Assembly: GCF_020251205.1 (NCBI RefSeq)
Contig: NZ_JAIWYX010000002.1
Coordinates: forward strand, 310,001 to 374,000
Length of the DNA stretch: 64,000 nt
Direction: 5' to 3'
DNA from: Arthrobacter sp. M4
GTDB taxonomy: Bacteria > Actinomycetota > Actinomycetes > Actinomycetales > Micrococcaceae
A program made the position numbers and the translations under genes. Below the pieces are notes generated by a model that was not told where the DNA came from, did not search any database, and worked only from the letters and a program-made list of their open reading frames with translations. The stretch's first letter is position 1, and every line of letters begins with the position of its first letter. Shown here in pieces: positions 25,802 through 34,800 of this stretch.

Positions 25802-26683
25802 TTACGCTGCCGCGGTCCTGACCACACGGCCGTTGATGCCCTGCCGGGTCCGCACAGCGCCGATGATCCGGCAAGCAACGTAGATCAGGAACGACAGCGT
25901 GGTCACGTACGGGCTGATCGGAATCCGGCTCCCAAGCGCCAGCAGAATTCCGCCTACAGTTGCGGCAACTGCGAATACAACACTCAGGACCACAACGAGC
26001 CTGGGCGAATGCGTCACCCGCAAGGCTGCTGCCGCTGGCGTGATCAGCAGGGCGAGCACCAGGAGCGCACCCACAATCTGAATCGACAACGCAACACTGA
26101 TGCCCAATAGCACCATAAACAGGATTGCCAGGCCACGAACCGGCACTCCCCGCGCTTCAGCCATTTCCGGATCCACGCTCGCAAAGGACAAAGGACGCCA
26201 GATAGCCGCGAGCGCAGCTATGACCACAACGGCTGTCCCGGCCAGAGCCTGCAGCTGCACGACGTCAACTGAAACGATCTGCCCTGTGAGGAGGCCGAAC
26301 TTGTTGGCCGCCCGGCCTTCATAGAGGGACAGGAACAGGATGCCCAGGCCCAGGCCAAACGGCATAACAACGCCAATGATGGAGTTCTTCTCCCGTGCTT
26401 TGACTCCCATGAGACCCAGGAGGAGGGCAGCCGCCACGGAACCCACCAGTGAACCAGCGATAATGTCCGCGCCAATGAGCAGCGCGAAGGCGGCACCGGC
26501 GAAGGAAAGCTCCGAGATGCCGTGGACGGCGAACGCGAGGTCGCGCTTCATAACGAATGTTCCGACCAGCCCGCCGAGAAGGCCGAGGACGGCGCCGGCC
26601 CAGATGGAGTTCTGTACCAGGACCAGCAATTCGCCATAGTTCTGGAAGTTGAAGATGGTGTGCAGGATGCTGCCCAGGTCCAC
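25802..26683 (-). CDS. znuB: zinc ABC transporter permease
   Basis: 293-residue integral membrane protein of the metal ABC-3 family with about eight or nine hydrophobic segments. The conserved VALLITPAAAALRVT block near the C-terminus matches ZnuB/MntB. Start GTG directly follows the znuC stop (TAAGTG), so translation is coupled. It forms the membrane channel for the ZnuA/ZnuC system. Metal choice (zinc rather than manganese) comes from the His-rich ZnuA and the adjacent Zur-like gene. Confidence 0.92.
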   Translation of the reverse strand: MDLGSILHTIFNFQNYGELLVLVQNSIWAGAVLGLLGGLVGTFVMKRDLAFAVHGISELSFAGAAFALLIGADIIAGSLVGSVAAALLLGLMGVKAREKNSIIGVVMPFGLGLGILFLSLYEGRAANKFGLLTGQIVSVDVVQLQALAGTAVVVIAALAAIWRPLSFASVDPEMAEARGVPVRGLAILFMVLLGISVALSIQIVGALLVLALLITPAAAALRVTHSPRLVVVLSVVFAVAATVGGILLALGSRIPISPYVTTLSFLIYVACRIIGAVRTRQGINGRVVRTAAA

Positions 26684-27511
26684 TTAGAGTTCCTCCCCCG
26701 CCGGTGTGTGGGCATCGTCGTGAAAGTGCGTCGTGGCGTCAGGAAGGCCGACGACGACAAATCGCCCGTTGCTCCGGATCACCTCGACGTGGCTTTCGTA
26801 GAGTTCGCTGAGCACCTCCGTGGTCATCACTTCCTCCGGAGTCCCAACACGGAATCGCCCTCCGGCGAGGTAGAGGACGCGGTCCACATAGTCGGCAATC
26901 GGGTTGATCTCATGCGTCACGAAAACGACGGCGCTGTTCCGTTCGTGGCATTGCTCGTTGATCAGGTGGCTCACGGCCTGTTGATGGCGGAGGTCGAGGG
27001 ACAGCAGGGGCTCGTCACAAAGCAGGACCCCGGGTTCGGTGGCCAGCGCCTGTGCAACTCGAAGTCGTTGCTGTTCGCCGCCGGATAGTTGGCCGACGGG
27101 GACTTTTGCATAGTCGGAGGCGCCTACCAGCTCTAGCAGTTCGTCCACTCGCCGATTGACCGTCCTGGGACCCAGCCGGATTCCCCAGCGATGGCCGTCG
27201 ATCCCCATCGCCACGAGGTCCCTGGCGCGAAGCGGAGTGTCCGGGGCAAAAGACTTCTGCTGGGGAATGTAGCCGATCTCCCTGCTGCCTCGGCGAACAG
27301 GCTGACCGTTGAGGGTAATCGTTCCGGAGTGCAGGCCCTGCAAGCCTAGGAGGACCTTGAGGAAACTTGTTTTTCCACTGCCGTTGGGACCGAGGACCGC
27401 CAGGAACTCCCCCGGCGCGATGTCCAAATCGAGGCCGCTCCACAAGGTACGCCTGCCAAACTGGAGGGAGGCCGAGCGAAGGCTCACTAGCGGTGTCAAA
27501 TCTGTCCTCAC
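26684..27511 (-). CDS. znuC: zinc ABC transporter ATP-binding protein
   Basis: 275-residue ABC ATPase. Walker A GPNGSGKTS, Q-loop region IPQQKSFAP, signature [15 protein letters not shown], Walker B VLLCDEPLLSLDLR and the switch histidine in VFVTHEINP are all present. Start is GTG. It lies 140 bp downstream of znuA, across a spacer that contains an inverted repeat, and is coupled to znuB. Confidence 0.94.
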   Translation of the reverse strand: MRTDLTPLVSLRSASLQFGRRTLWSGLDLDIAPGEFLAVLGPNGSGKTSFLKVLLGLQGLHSGTITLNGQPVRRGSREIGYIPQQKSFAPDTPLRARDLVAMGIDGHRWGIRLGPRTVNRRVDELLELVGASDYAKVPVGQLSGGEQQRLRVAQALATEPGVLLCDEPLLSLDLRHQQAVSHLINEQCHERNSAVVFVTHEINPIADYVDRVLYLAGGRFRVGTPEEVMTTEVLSELYESHVEVIRSNGRFVVVGLPDATTHFHDDAHTPAGEEL

Positions 27512-27588
27512 TCTGCGGGGGCCTGCATGGCGCTGTGGCCGAGGAATGCACGGGACCGGTTTTTTGGGGCAATGTGGATGTCACAATC

Positions 27589-27632
27589 AAGCCCCGCGCC
27601 GTCCACCTCATCATAGGACTGCTGCGGGGCTT
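27589..27632 (-). other. hairpin between znuA and znuC
   Basis: AAGCCCCGC (27589-27597) and GCGGGGCTT (27624-27632) form a perfect 9-bp inverted repeat with a 26-nt loop in the 140 bp spacer. It could reduce read-through so that the binding protein is made in excess over the ATPase and permease, but there is no U-run. Confidence 0.45.
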
Positions 27633-27651
27633 GCCCATCACGGGAGCCTGG

Positions 27652-28674
27652 CTACTTCGTTGCTGTGGTTGCTCCAGTAGCTGACAGTGCCGCCTGGATG
27701 GAATCTATGTTCGAGGACATCCACTGAACGTAGCCTTTGCCCTCCGGTAGGGTCTCGGTGAACTCCACGACGGGGACGCCGGCCCCGGCCGCCGCCGTCC
27801 GGACGGATTCAGTCTGCGGTCCCGCCGTCTGCTGGTTGTATGCCAGAAGGCGTACGCCCTTACTCGAAACCAGGTTCACTGTCTCCCTCAGGACGGTGGC
27901 CGGTACGTCTACGCCTTCCTCGATGGCTTCGCTGTAGCCCTCGGGAGTCTTGTTGCTGAGCCCCGCAGCCTCGAGCAGGTAAAGAGGCACCGGCTCCGTA
28001 ACGGCCACTCCGGCACCGTCGTTGGCGGCCTTGATCGCCTTGACCTTAGTCGCCAGGCCGGCGAGGGAGGACTTGAAGGCCGCAGCATTCGCTGTGAACG
28101 TGGAGGCGTCGCCCGAGTCCAGTGCACTCAATTTTGCAGCCACGGCGTCGGCAAGTTTGCCCATGGCGTCGAGGCTGTACCAGACGTGCTCGTTGGAACC
28201 GCCGTGGTCATGGCCCTGCGCATCAGCAGACTCCGAGGAAGTGGCAGCCGCTGAACCCGAAGACGGGGCATCGGAATGACCACCCTGGTGCTCAGTGCCC
28301 TCAGCCACCTCAACGGCTGTGATGATGTTGCTCTGGTCTACCTTGGATTCTTCCGCCAGCTTGTGGAGGAAGCCGTCATAGCCCCCGCCGTTCTCCAGCA
28401 CCACCTTCGCCTTGGAAACCGCGAGTTTATCCTGGGCAGAAGCTTCGTAGGAATGCGGGTCCTGGCTGGTTTTGGTGATGATGGCCGCAACGTCCACCTT
28501 GTCACCCCCGATGCTGCTGACAATGTCGGCATATACGTTGGTTGATGTGACGACGGCAATCTTGCCCCCTGCCGCAGGGGTGCTGCTGGCGGAACCGGGG
28601 GCGCCGCAGGCGGTAAGGAACAACGCCAGGCCCGCTGATGCGGCGGTGGCGAGACGGACGACGTGATGACGCAC
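27652..28674 (-). CDS. znuA: zinc ABC transporter substrate-binding lipoprotein
   Basis: 340-residue cluster A-I binding protein. The signal peptide ends in lipobox LTAC. A His/Asp/Ser-rich loop (HQGGHSDAP ... AQGHDHGGSNEHVWYS) is the zinc-chelating loop of ZnuA proteins, and metal ligand regions SQDPHSYEAS and the C-terminal EFTETLPEGKGYV fit. Start GTG 28674 has GAGG 5 nt upstream; a further 12 open codons lie upstream with no ribosome-binding site. Transcription is probably zinc-repressed through the site at 28738-28752. Confidence 0.93.
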   Translation of the reverse strand: MRHHVVRLATAASAGLALFLTACGAPGSASSTPAAGGKIAVVTSTNVYADIVSSIGGDKVDVAAIITKTSQDPHSYEASAQDKLAVSKAKVVLENGGGYDGFLHKLAEESKVDQSNIITAVEVAEGTEHQGGHSDAPSSGSAAATSSESADAQGHDHGGSNEHVWYSLDAMGKLADAVAAKLSALDSGDASTFTANAAAFKSSLAGLATKVKAIKAANDGAGVAVTEPVPLYLLEAAGLSNKTPEGYSEAIEEGVDVPATVLRETVNLVSSKGVRLLAYNQQTAGPQTESVRTAAAGAGVPVVEFTETLPEGKGYVQWMSSNIDSIQAALSATGATTATK

Positions 28675-28723
28675 GGATACCTCGGTTCTGCTCAGATGAG
28701 AATCAATCACAATTGCTCAATCG

Positions 28724-28752
28724 AGTGTAGCCCTAAATGTGAATGATTCCTA
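28724..28752 (-). promoter_or_regulatory. znuA promoter with candidate Zur box
   Basis: On the minus strand TACACT (28724-28729) is a good -10 hexamer about 50 nt from the znuA GTG. Upstream, TAGGAATCATTCACA (28738-28752) shares its AATCATT core with the actinobacterial Zur consensus TGAAAATCATTTTCA, 10 of 15 positions by eye. Position over the -35/spacer suits repression. Confidence 0.4.
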
Positions 28753-28852
28753 TTTGCGGTGCTAGCGCGGCGGCCCGCCGCACGCAGGGGCCGGCACCTC
28801 GCCGGGCTGGCGAGGCGGCGGCGCCGCCGAGCCCGAAGCACCACTGCAACAG

Positions 28853-29926
28853 CTAGTTCGTAGATCCGCGCTCGCCCAATCGGCGAATCCCTGTGGCCTG
28901 AGTGGCATCCCGAATTTCCCCGATGAGCTGCTCCAGCACGTCCTCGAGGAACAGCACCCCCTGCGTCACGCCGTCGGGACCAACCACCCGGGCGAGGTGC
29001 GATCCGGTTCGCTGCATAACGGACAGCGCGTCCTCAATCTCGTCGTCCGGAGCCAGGTTCGCCAAGGACCGGATCCGGCTCTCGGCAATTGGATGGGTGT
29101 GGCCTTCGGCGGGGATGGCCAGCACGTCCTTGATGTGCAGGTAACCGGACAGCACGCCGTCCTCGTCAAGCATCGGAAAACGCGAAAAGCCGGTGCGGCG
29201 TACCGCCTTCTCGAAGTCAACCGGTGTTGTGGACGAGCGGAGCATCACCAGCTTGTCCAACGGCACCATGATGTGGGCGGCCGTGTGTTCAGAAAACTCC
29301 AGGGCTCCGGAGATCAGCCCGGCTTCGTCGTCGACCAGGCCGTGACGGGTTGACTCCTGGACGATCGACTGGACCTCCTCCAGCGTGAACGTCGACGTAA
29401 CCTCATCCTTGGGTTCAATCCTCATCAGGCGAAGGATGTGGTTGGCCGACCAGTTCAGTGACCAGATCACGGGTTTCACCAACCGGCCTATGAACATTAG
29501 CGGCGGGGCCAGCAGCAACGCAGCTTTATCTGCCACGGACACCGAAATGTTCTTGGGCACCATCTCACCGAATGTCACGTGCAGGAACGTCACAAAGGCC
29601 AGCGCTGCAATGAAGGCGACAACATCGGCCAGTTCCATGGGCAGTCCAACCACATGCAGCGGCTCAGCCAGCAGGTGGTGGATCGCGGGCTCTGCAACCT
29701 GGAGAATCAACAGCGAGCACACGGTGATGCCCAACTGTGCGCAGGCAAGCATCAGGGAGACGCTCTCCATGGCACGCAAGGTGGTTTGCGCCCTCTTGGA
29801 CCCCTTTTCAGCCAGCGGTTCGATCTGGCTGCGACGCGCCGACATCACCGCAAACTCGGCGCCAACGAAGAAGGCATTCCCCAACAGGAGGAACACGAGC
29901 CACACCATTCCGAGCCAGTCGCTCAT
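28853..29926 (-). CDS. CNNM/CorC-type membrane protein (DUF21 plus CBS pair), short form
   Basis: 357 residues. Residues 1-190 are a DUF21/CNNM transmembrane domain (MSDWLGMVWLVFLLLGNAFF start, GEMVPKN motif), then two CBS domains (about 205-335). It ends soon after the second CBS and lacks the CorC_HlyC C-terminal domain. Often labelled hemolysin, but the family acts in magnesium and cobalt transport; no toxin role is supported. It overlaps the longer paralogue upstream by 4 bp. Confidence 0.9.
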   Translation of the reverse strand: MSDWLGMVWLVFLLLGNAFFVGAEFAVMSARRSQIEPLAEKGSKRAQTTLRAMESVSLMLACAQLGITVCSLLILQVAEPAIHHLLAEPLHVVGLPMELADVVAFIAALAFVTFLHVTFGEMVPKNISVSVADKAALLLAPPLMFIGRLVKPVIWSLNWSANHILRLMRIEPKDEVTSTFTLEEVQSIVQESTRHGLVDDEAGLISGALEFSEHTAAHIMVPLDKLVMLRSSTTPVDFEKAVRRTGFSRFPMLDEDGVLSGYLHIKDVLAIPAEGHTHPIAESRIRSLANLAPDDEIEDALSVMQRTGSHLARVVGPDGVTQGVLFLEDVLEQLIGEIRDATQATGIRRLGERGSTN

Positions 29927-31365
29927 GCCGCACCTCCCGCAGTAGCCTCACGGCCTGCCCGACGACGGACTGGCGCCTTTCGTTCGGCGGCCGCATCGCG
30001 GCCCACATGCCGCTGCTCCCTGCGGTCGCGGCCTTCACTGCTATCGGCTGGGGGTTCAGTGGACTGGCCGGCCTTGGCGGGGCGGAAGCAGATCCGGTCG
30101 ATCCGCCGACCGTCCATACGGGTAACGGACAGCGTGCCTCCTACGGCTTCCACAACGTCACCGACGGCGGCAATCCGTCCCAGCTGGCTCATGACGAAAC
30201 CTCCGACGGTCTCGTATGCAGCGTCATCCGGTACCACAAGCCCCGGAATCTGTTCTGAGACTTCGTCAGGCCGCAGGAGGCCGGGGAAATACCAATCACC
30301 GGACGCACTCTGCAGCAAACCGGGGCGGACCCTGTCATGCTCGTCCGCCACTTCGCCGACGATCTCTTCGACCAGGTCTTCGAGCGTAGCGATGCCGGCT
30401 GTGCCGCCATATTCGTCCAGTACGACAGCCAGCTGGAGGTTCCCTTCGCGGAGCTCGGCGAGGAGGGCATCGAGGTGGATCGTCTCCGGGACACGAAGAA
30501 CATCCGTCATGATGGCCCCGGCTTCCAGCTTTTCGCGACGCTTGGCCGGGACAGCCACGGCCTTCTTGACATGCACCACGCCCCGGATGTCGTCGGCGGA
30601 ATCTCCGATCACCGGAAAACGCGAGTAGCCGGTACGGCGGGCAGCGTCGATGATTTCGGACACCGGTTGTTCGGCCTCTATGGTCTCCACCCTGATTCGG
30701 GGTGTCATCACGTCGGCAGCCGTCCTGTGGGAGAAGCTCAGCGTCCTGGCCACGAAGTTGGCAGTCCCTGGGTCGAGTGTTCCCATTTCAGCCGAACGCC
30801 TCACCAGTGAAGCGAGCTCCGCCGGAGTTCGGGCACCTGAGATCTCTTCCTTGGCTTCAAGGCCAAAAATGTTCAGGACCCTGTTTGAGAACCCATTGAG
30901 GACAACAATGGCCGGCTTGAAGACAGTAGTGAAGACAAGCTGCGGCCTGGCAAGGGCGCGACCCAGCGGGAACGCCAAAGCTATGGCCATGTTCTTGGGG
31001 ACGAGCTCGCCTATCAGCATGGAAAGCAGAGTTGCAAATGCCATCGCTATAACCAAGGATGTCGAGGCGGCTGCGGCTGCAGGGATGCCGACGGCCTCGA
31101 GCGGGCCTTCCAACAGGACACCTACGGACGGCTCCATCACGTAACCGGTGAGCAACGTGGTCATTGTGATACCCAACTGGCAGCTGGATAGCTGGGTAGA
31201 GAGCGACTTGAGGCATTTGAGCAACGGAACTGCGGCATGATCGCCGTCATTAACGGCGCGCTGCACGGAAGCCTGGTCAAGTGCAACGAGCGAAAACTCG
31301 ACGGCGACAAAAAACCCGGTGCCGAGAATCAGGAGGAGGCCTGCGGCCAGTAGGAGCCACTCCAT
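29923..31365 (-). CDS. CNNM/CorC-type membrane protein (DUF21-CBS-CorC_HlyC), long form
   Basis: 480 residues: DUF21 transmembrane domain (1-190, with IGELVPKNMAIALAFPLGRA), CBS pair (about 210-340, including MTPRIRVETI and LDEYGGTAGIATLEDLVEE) and a C-terminal CorC_HlyC domain (about 355-435), followed by a charged low-complexity tail. Start ATG 31365 directly follows a TAG. Paired paralogues like this may form a heteromeric magnesium exporter, which is an inference from family and operon. Confidence 0.9.
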   Translation of the reverse strand: MEWLLLAAGLLLILGTGFFVAVEFSLVALDQASVQRAVNDGDHAAVPLLKCLKSLSTQLSSCQLGITMTTLLTGYVMEPSVGVLLEGPLEAVGIPAAAAASTSLVIAMAFATLLSMLIGELVPKNMAIALAFPLGRALARPQLVFTTVFKPAIVVLNGFSNRVLNIFGLEAKEEISGARTPAELASLVRRSAEMGTLDPGTANFVARTLSFSHRTAADVMTPRIRVETIEAEQPVSEIIDAARRTGYSRFPVIGDSADDIRGVVHVKKAVAVPAKRREKLEAGAIMTDVLRVPETIHLDALLAELREGNLQLAVVLDEYGGTAGIATLEDLVEEIVGEVADEHDRVRPGLLQSASGDWYFPGLLRPDEVSEQIPGLVVPDDAAYETVGGFVMSQLGRIAAVGDVVEAVGGTLSVTRMDGRRIDRICFRPAKAGQSTEPPADSSEGRDRREQRHVGRDAAAERKAPVRRRAGREATAGGAA

Positions 31366-31890
31366 CTAGGTCCGGACCCCCGTTCCGAATCCTTGGAGGT
31401 TGCCCAACCCGATCGAAACCAGGACTTGGGCTGCGGGGACGTTGCCGATCCCTTGAGGACGGCGACCCGGCGGAGGGTGGTCAGCAGAAGCCGACTCCTT
31501 CGCAGTGGAGGCGCCGGTATTAACCGGCGCGTGATGGGCATGTGAACGGGGTTTGCCGGCTCGGTGGACGGACTGTCCGGAGCTGCCGTATCTGCTCCGG
31601 AGACAGCGTCCAGGCCGGCACCTAGATTTACTGTCCATAAGGATGCCAGTCTACAGGGAGTTGAATCGCTCGGCAGGAAAGCGAAGTCCATCGAGGCACT
31701 CGAAAAACGGTGCCTGCGGATATGTAGGTATAGGCATGATTTGCGTCACCACTATTGGCAGTTAACAGACCATCGTCACTAGACTGGCAAGGGTCTAAGT
31801 TCGCGGAACCGGACCCTGGATCATAGTTGTGCCAAGGCAACTTTTTTGATGCCAGCTGGAAATCAAACTCATGGAAGAGGCGTATTTCAA
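31366..31890. other. intergenic region upstream of kgd (no gene)
   Basis: This 525 bp separates the divergent CorC-type gene and kgd and should hold both promoters. A minus-strand frame (31366-31638) ends exactly at the CorC start, but its composition does not look like a protein. TTGGCA (31755-31760) and TAGACT (31780-31785) form a possible kgd promoter with a 19-bp spacer, leaving a leader of about 100 nt. Confidence 0.5.
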
Positions 31891-34800
31891 GTGCCAGAGC
31901 AGCCCAGCCACCGTCTACCGGAGGAATTTGGCGGAAACGAGTGGCTCGTTGACGAACTGTACGAGCGGTACCAGCAGGACAAGAACTCGGTGGACGCCAA
32001 GTGGTGGCCCCTCTTTGAATCCTTCAAGACCGCTGACGGCACTTCTTCCAACGGAACCTCCGCGGCAGTAACCGCAACCAATCCCCCCACTCGTGAAATT
32101 CCTGCCGTCTCGCAGGCAGCGGCTGCACCGGCACCGGCGCCGGCGCAGCCCGCAGCCGCCCCGGCAGCCCCCGCCGCTCCTGCGCCTGCAAACGAAGCGC
32201 CTGCGGTGGTCAAGAAGGCACCGGCCATTGTCGCCAAAGACGGCGCGCAAAAGCTGGCTCCCGGAGCAGCCCAGCCGATCCCGGCGCAGCTCCCCCGCAA
32301 TACCAAGGCACCCACGGCACCTGAAGAGGACGTCGTTTCTGTCCTGCGCGGACCTGCCAAGGCCATTGCCGCCAACATGGTCACAAGCCTCGAGGTCCCT
32401 ACGGCCACCAGCGTTCGTGCAGTCCCCGCCAAGCTGCTCATCGACAACCGCGTGGTCATCAACTCAAACCTCGCCCGGGCTCGCGGCGGCAAGGTCTCCT
32501 TCACGCACCTCATCGGCTACGCAGTGGTTCGGGCCCTGTCCCAGTTCCCCTCGATGAACGTCTACTACGACGAGGTGGACGGCAAGCCCGTGGCAGTCCA
32601 GCCTGCGCACGTCAACTTCGGCATCGCCATCGACATGCCCAAGCCAGATGGCACGCGACTCCTCATGGTTCCGAACATCAAGAAGGCGGAGACCATGAAC
32701 TTCGCCGAGTTCTGGCACACCTACGAGGACCTCATCAAGCGTGCCCGCAACGGTAAGCTGACAGCCGACGACCACGCAGGCACCACCGTCTCCCTGACCA
32801 ACCCCGGCGGCATCGGAACCGTGCATTCAGTGCCGCGCCTCTCCAAGGGCCAGGCGGCAATCATTGGCGTCGGTGCGCTCGAATACCCAGCTGAATGGCA
32901 GGGCGCCAGCGAGAAGATCATTGCCCAGAACGCCATCAGCAAGATCCTCACGCTGACGTCCACCTACGACCACCGCGTGATCCAGGGTGCTGGCAGCGGC
33001 GAGTTCCTGAAGCTCGTGCACCAGCTGCTGCTTGGCGCACAGAATTTCTACGACGACATCTTCGAGGCACTCCGCATCCCCTACGAGCCGGTGCGTTGGA
33101 GCCCGGACATCCAGGTGGATCCGTCGGACCAGATCAACAAAGTCGCCCGTATCCAGCAGCTCATCCACTCCTACCGCGTGCGTGGCCACCTTATGGCGGA
33201 CACGAATCCGCTGGAGTACGTCCAGCGGAAGCACCCGGACCTGGACGTCCTCACCTACGGCCTCACCCTGTGGGACCTGGACCGCGAATGGCCCACCGGT
33301 GGTTTCGGCGGCAAGTCGCAGCTGAAGTTCCGTGACATCCTGGGCGTTCTCCGCGACGCCTACTGCCGCACCACCGGCATCGAATACATGCACATCCAGG
33401 AACCGGCCGAGCGCAAGTGGTTCCAGGACCAGCTGGAGCACCCCTACTCCAAGCCCAGCCGCGACGAACAGCTCCGAATCGTTTCCAAGCTCAACGCCGC
33501 AGAAGCCTTCGAGACCTTCCTGCAGACCAAGTTCGTAGGGCAGAAGCGCTTCTCGCTGGAGGGCGGCGAGTCCCTCATCCCGTTGCTTGACGCCATTATC
33601 TCGGACGCGGCGGACCAGGAACTGGACGAAGTCGCCATCGGCATGGCCCACCGCGGCCGCCTGAACGTTCTCACCAACATCGCCGGCAAGACCTATGCCC
33701 AGGTCTTCCGCGAGTTCGAGGGCACGCAGGATCCGCGCTCGGTCCAGGGCTCCGGCGACGTCAAATACCACTTGGGTACCGAAGGCACATTCACCTCGGA
33801 CAGCGGCAAGGAGACCAAGGTCTACCTCGCAGCGAACCCTTCCCACCTCGAGGCAGTGGACTCGGTCCTCGAAGGCATCGTCCGTGCCAAGCAGGACAGG
33901 CTGGACCAGGGCGAATCGTTCCCCGTCCTGCCGATCATGATCCACGGTGACGCCGCCTTCGCCGGCCAGGGTGTTGTAGCGGAAACCCTTAACCTGTCCC
34001 AGCTGCGCGGCTACCGCACCGGCGGTACCGTCCACGTCATCGTGAACAACCAGGTAGGTTTCACCACCGCACCGTCGTCGTCACGGTCTTCGACGTACTC
34101 CACGGACGTGGCCAAGATGATCCAGGCACCGGTGTTCCACGTAAACGGTGACGACCCTGAAGCCGTCGTCCGCGTGGGCCAGCTTGCGTTCGAGTTCCGC
34201 CAGAAGTTCCACAAGGACGTTGTGATCGACATGGTGTGCTACCGCCGCCGTGGCCACAACGAGGGCGACGACCCGTCGATGACCCAGCCGCTGATGTACA
34301 ACCTCATTGAGGCGAAGCGCTCCGTGCGCAAGCTGTACACAGAGTCGCTGATCGGTCGCGGTGACATCACGGAAGACGAAGCTGAGCAACTGCTCCGCGA
34401 CTACCAGGAACGCCTGGAGCGCGTCTTCGCGGAAACACACGCTGCCCAGACTTCCCCGATTCCGATCGTGACCGCGGACTCCGCTGCCGTGTCCGGCATC
34501 GAGCGTCCCATCGCCCAGCAATCCGACTTCGGCACCAATGCCCCGGCTACTACGGCGATTTCCGTGGACACTTTGACCCGGATCGGCAAGGCACACCTGG
34601 ATATCCCTGAGGGCTTCGCGGTCCACTCCAAGCTCAAGCAACTCCTCGAGAAGCGCGAGCAGATGTCCCGCGAAGGCGGCATCGACTGGGGCTTCGGTGA
34701 AATTGCAGCATTTGGCTCGCTCATCATGGAAGGTGTGCCTGTCCGCCTGGCTGGCCAGGATTCCCGCCGCGGCACTTTCGTCCAGCGACATGCCGTTTTC

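Noticed and set aside
29923..31365. Hemolysin toxin
   Set aside because: DUF21-CBS-CorC proteins are commonly mislabelled as hemolysins; the domain order points to metal transport.
31366..31638. Minus-strand frame ending exactly at the CorC start
   Set aside because: Low-complexity Arg/Ser/Pro composition and no credible start signal; abutting the ATG looks accidental.
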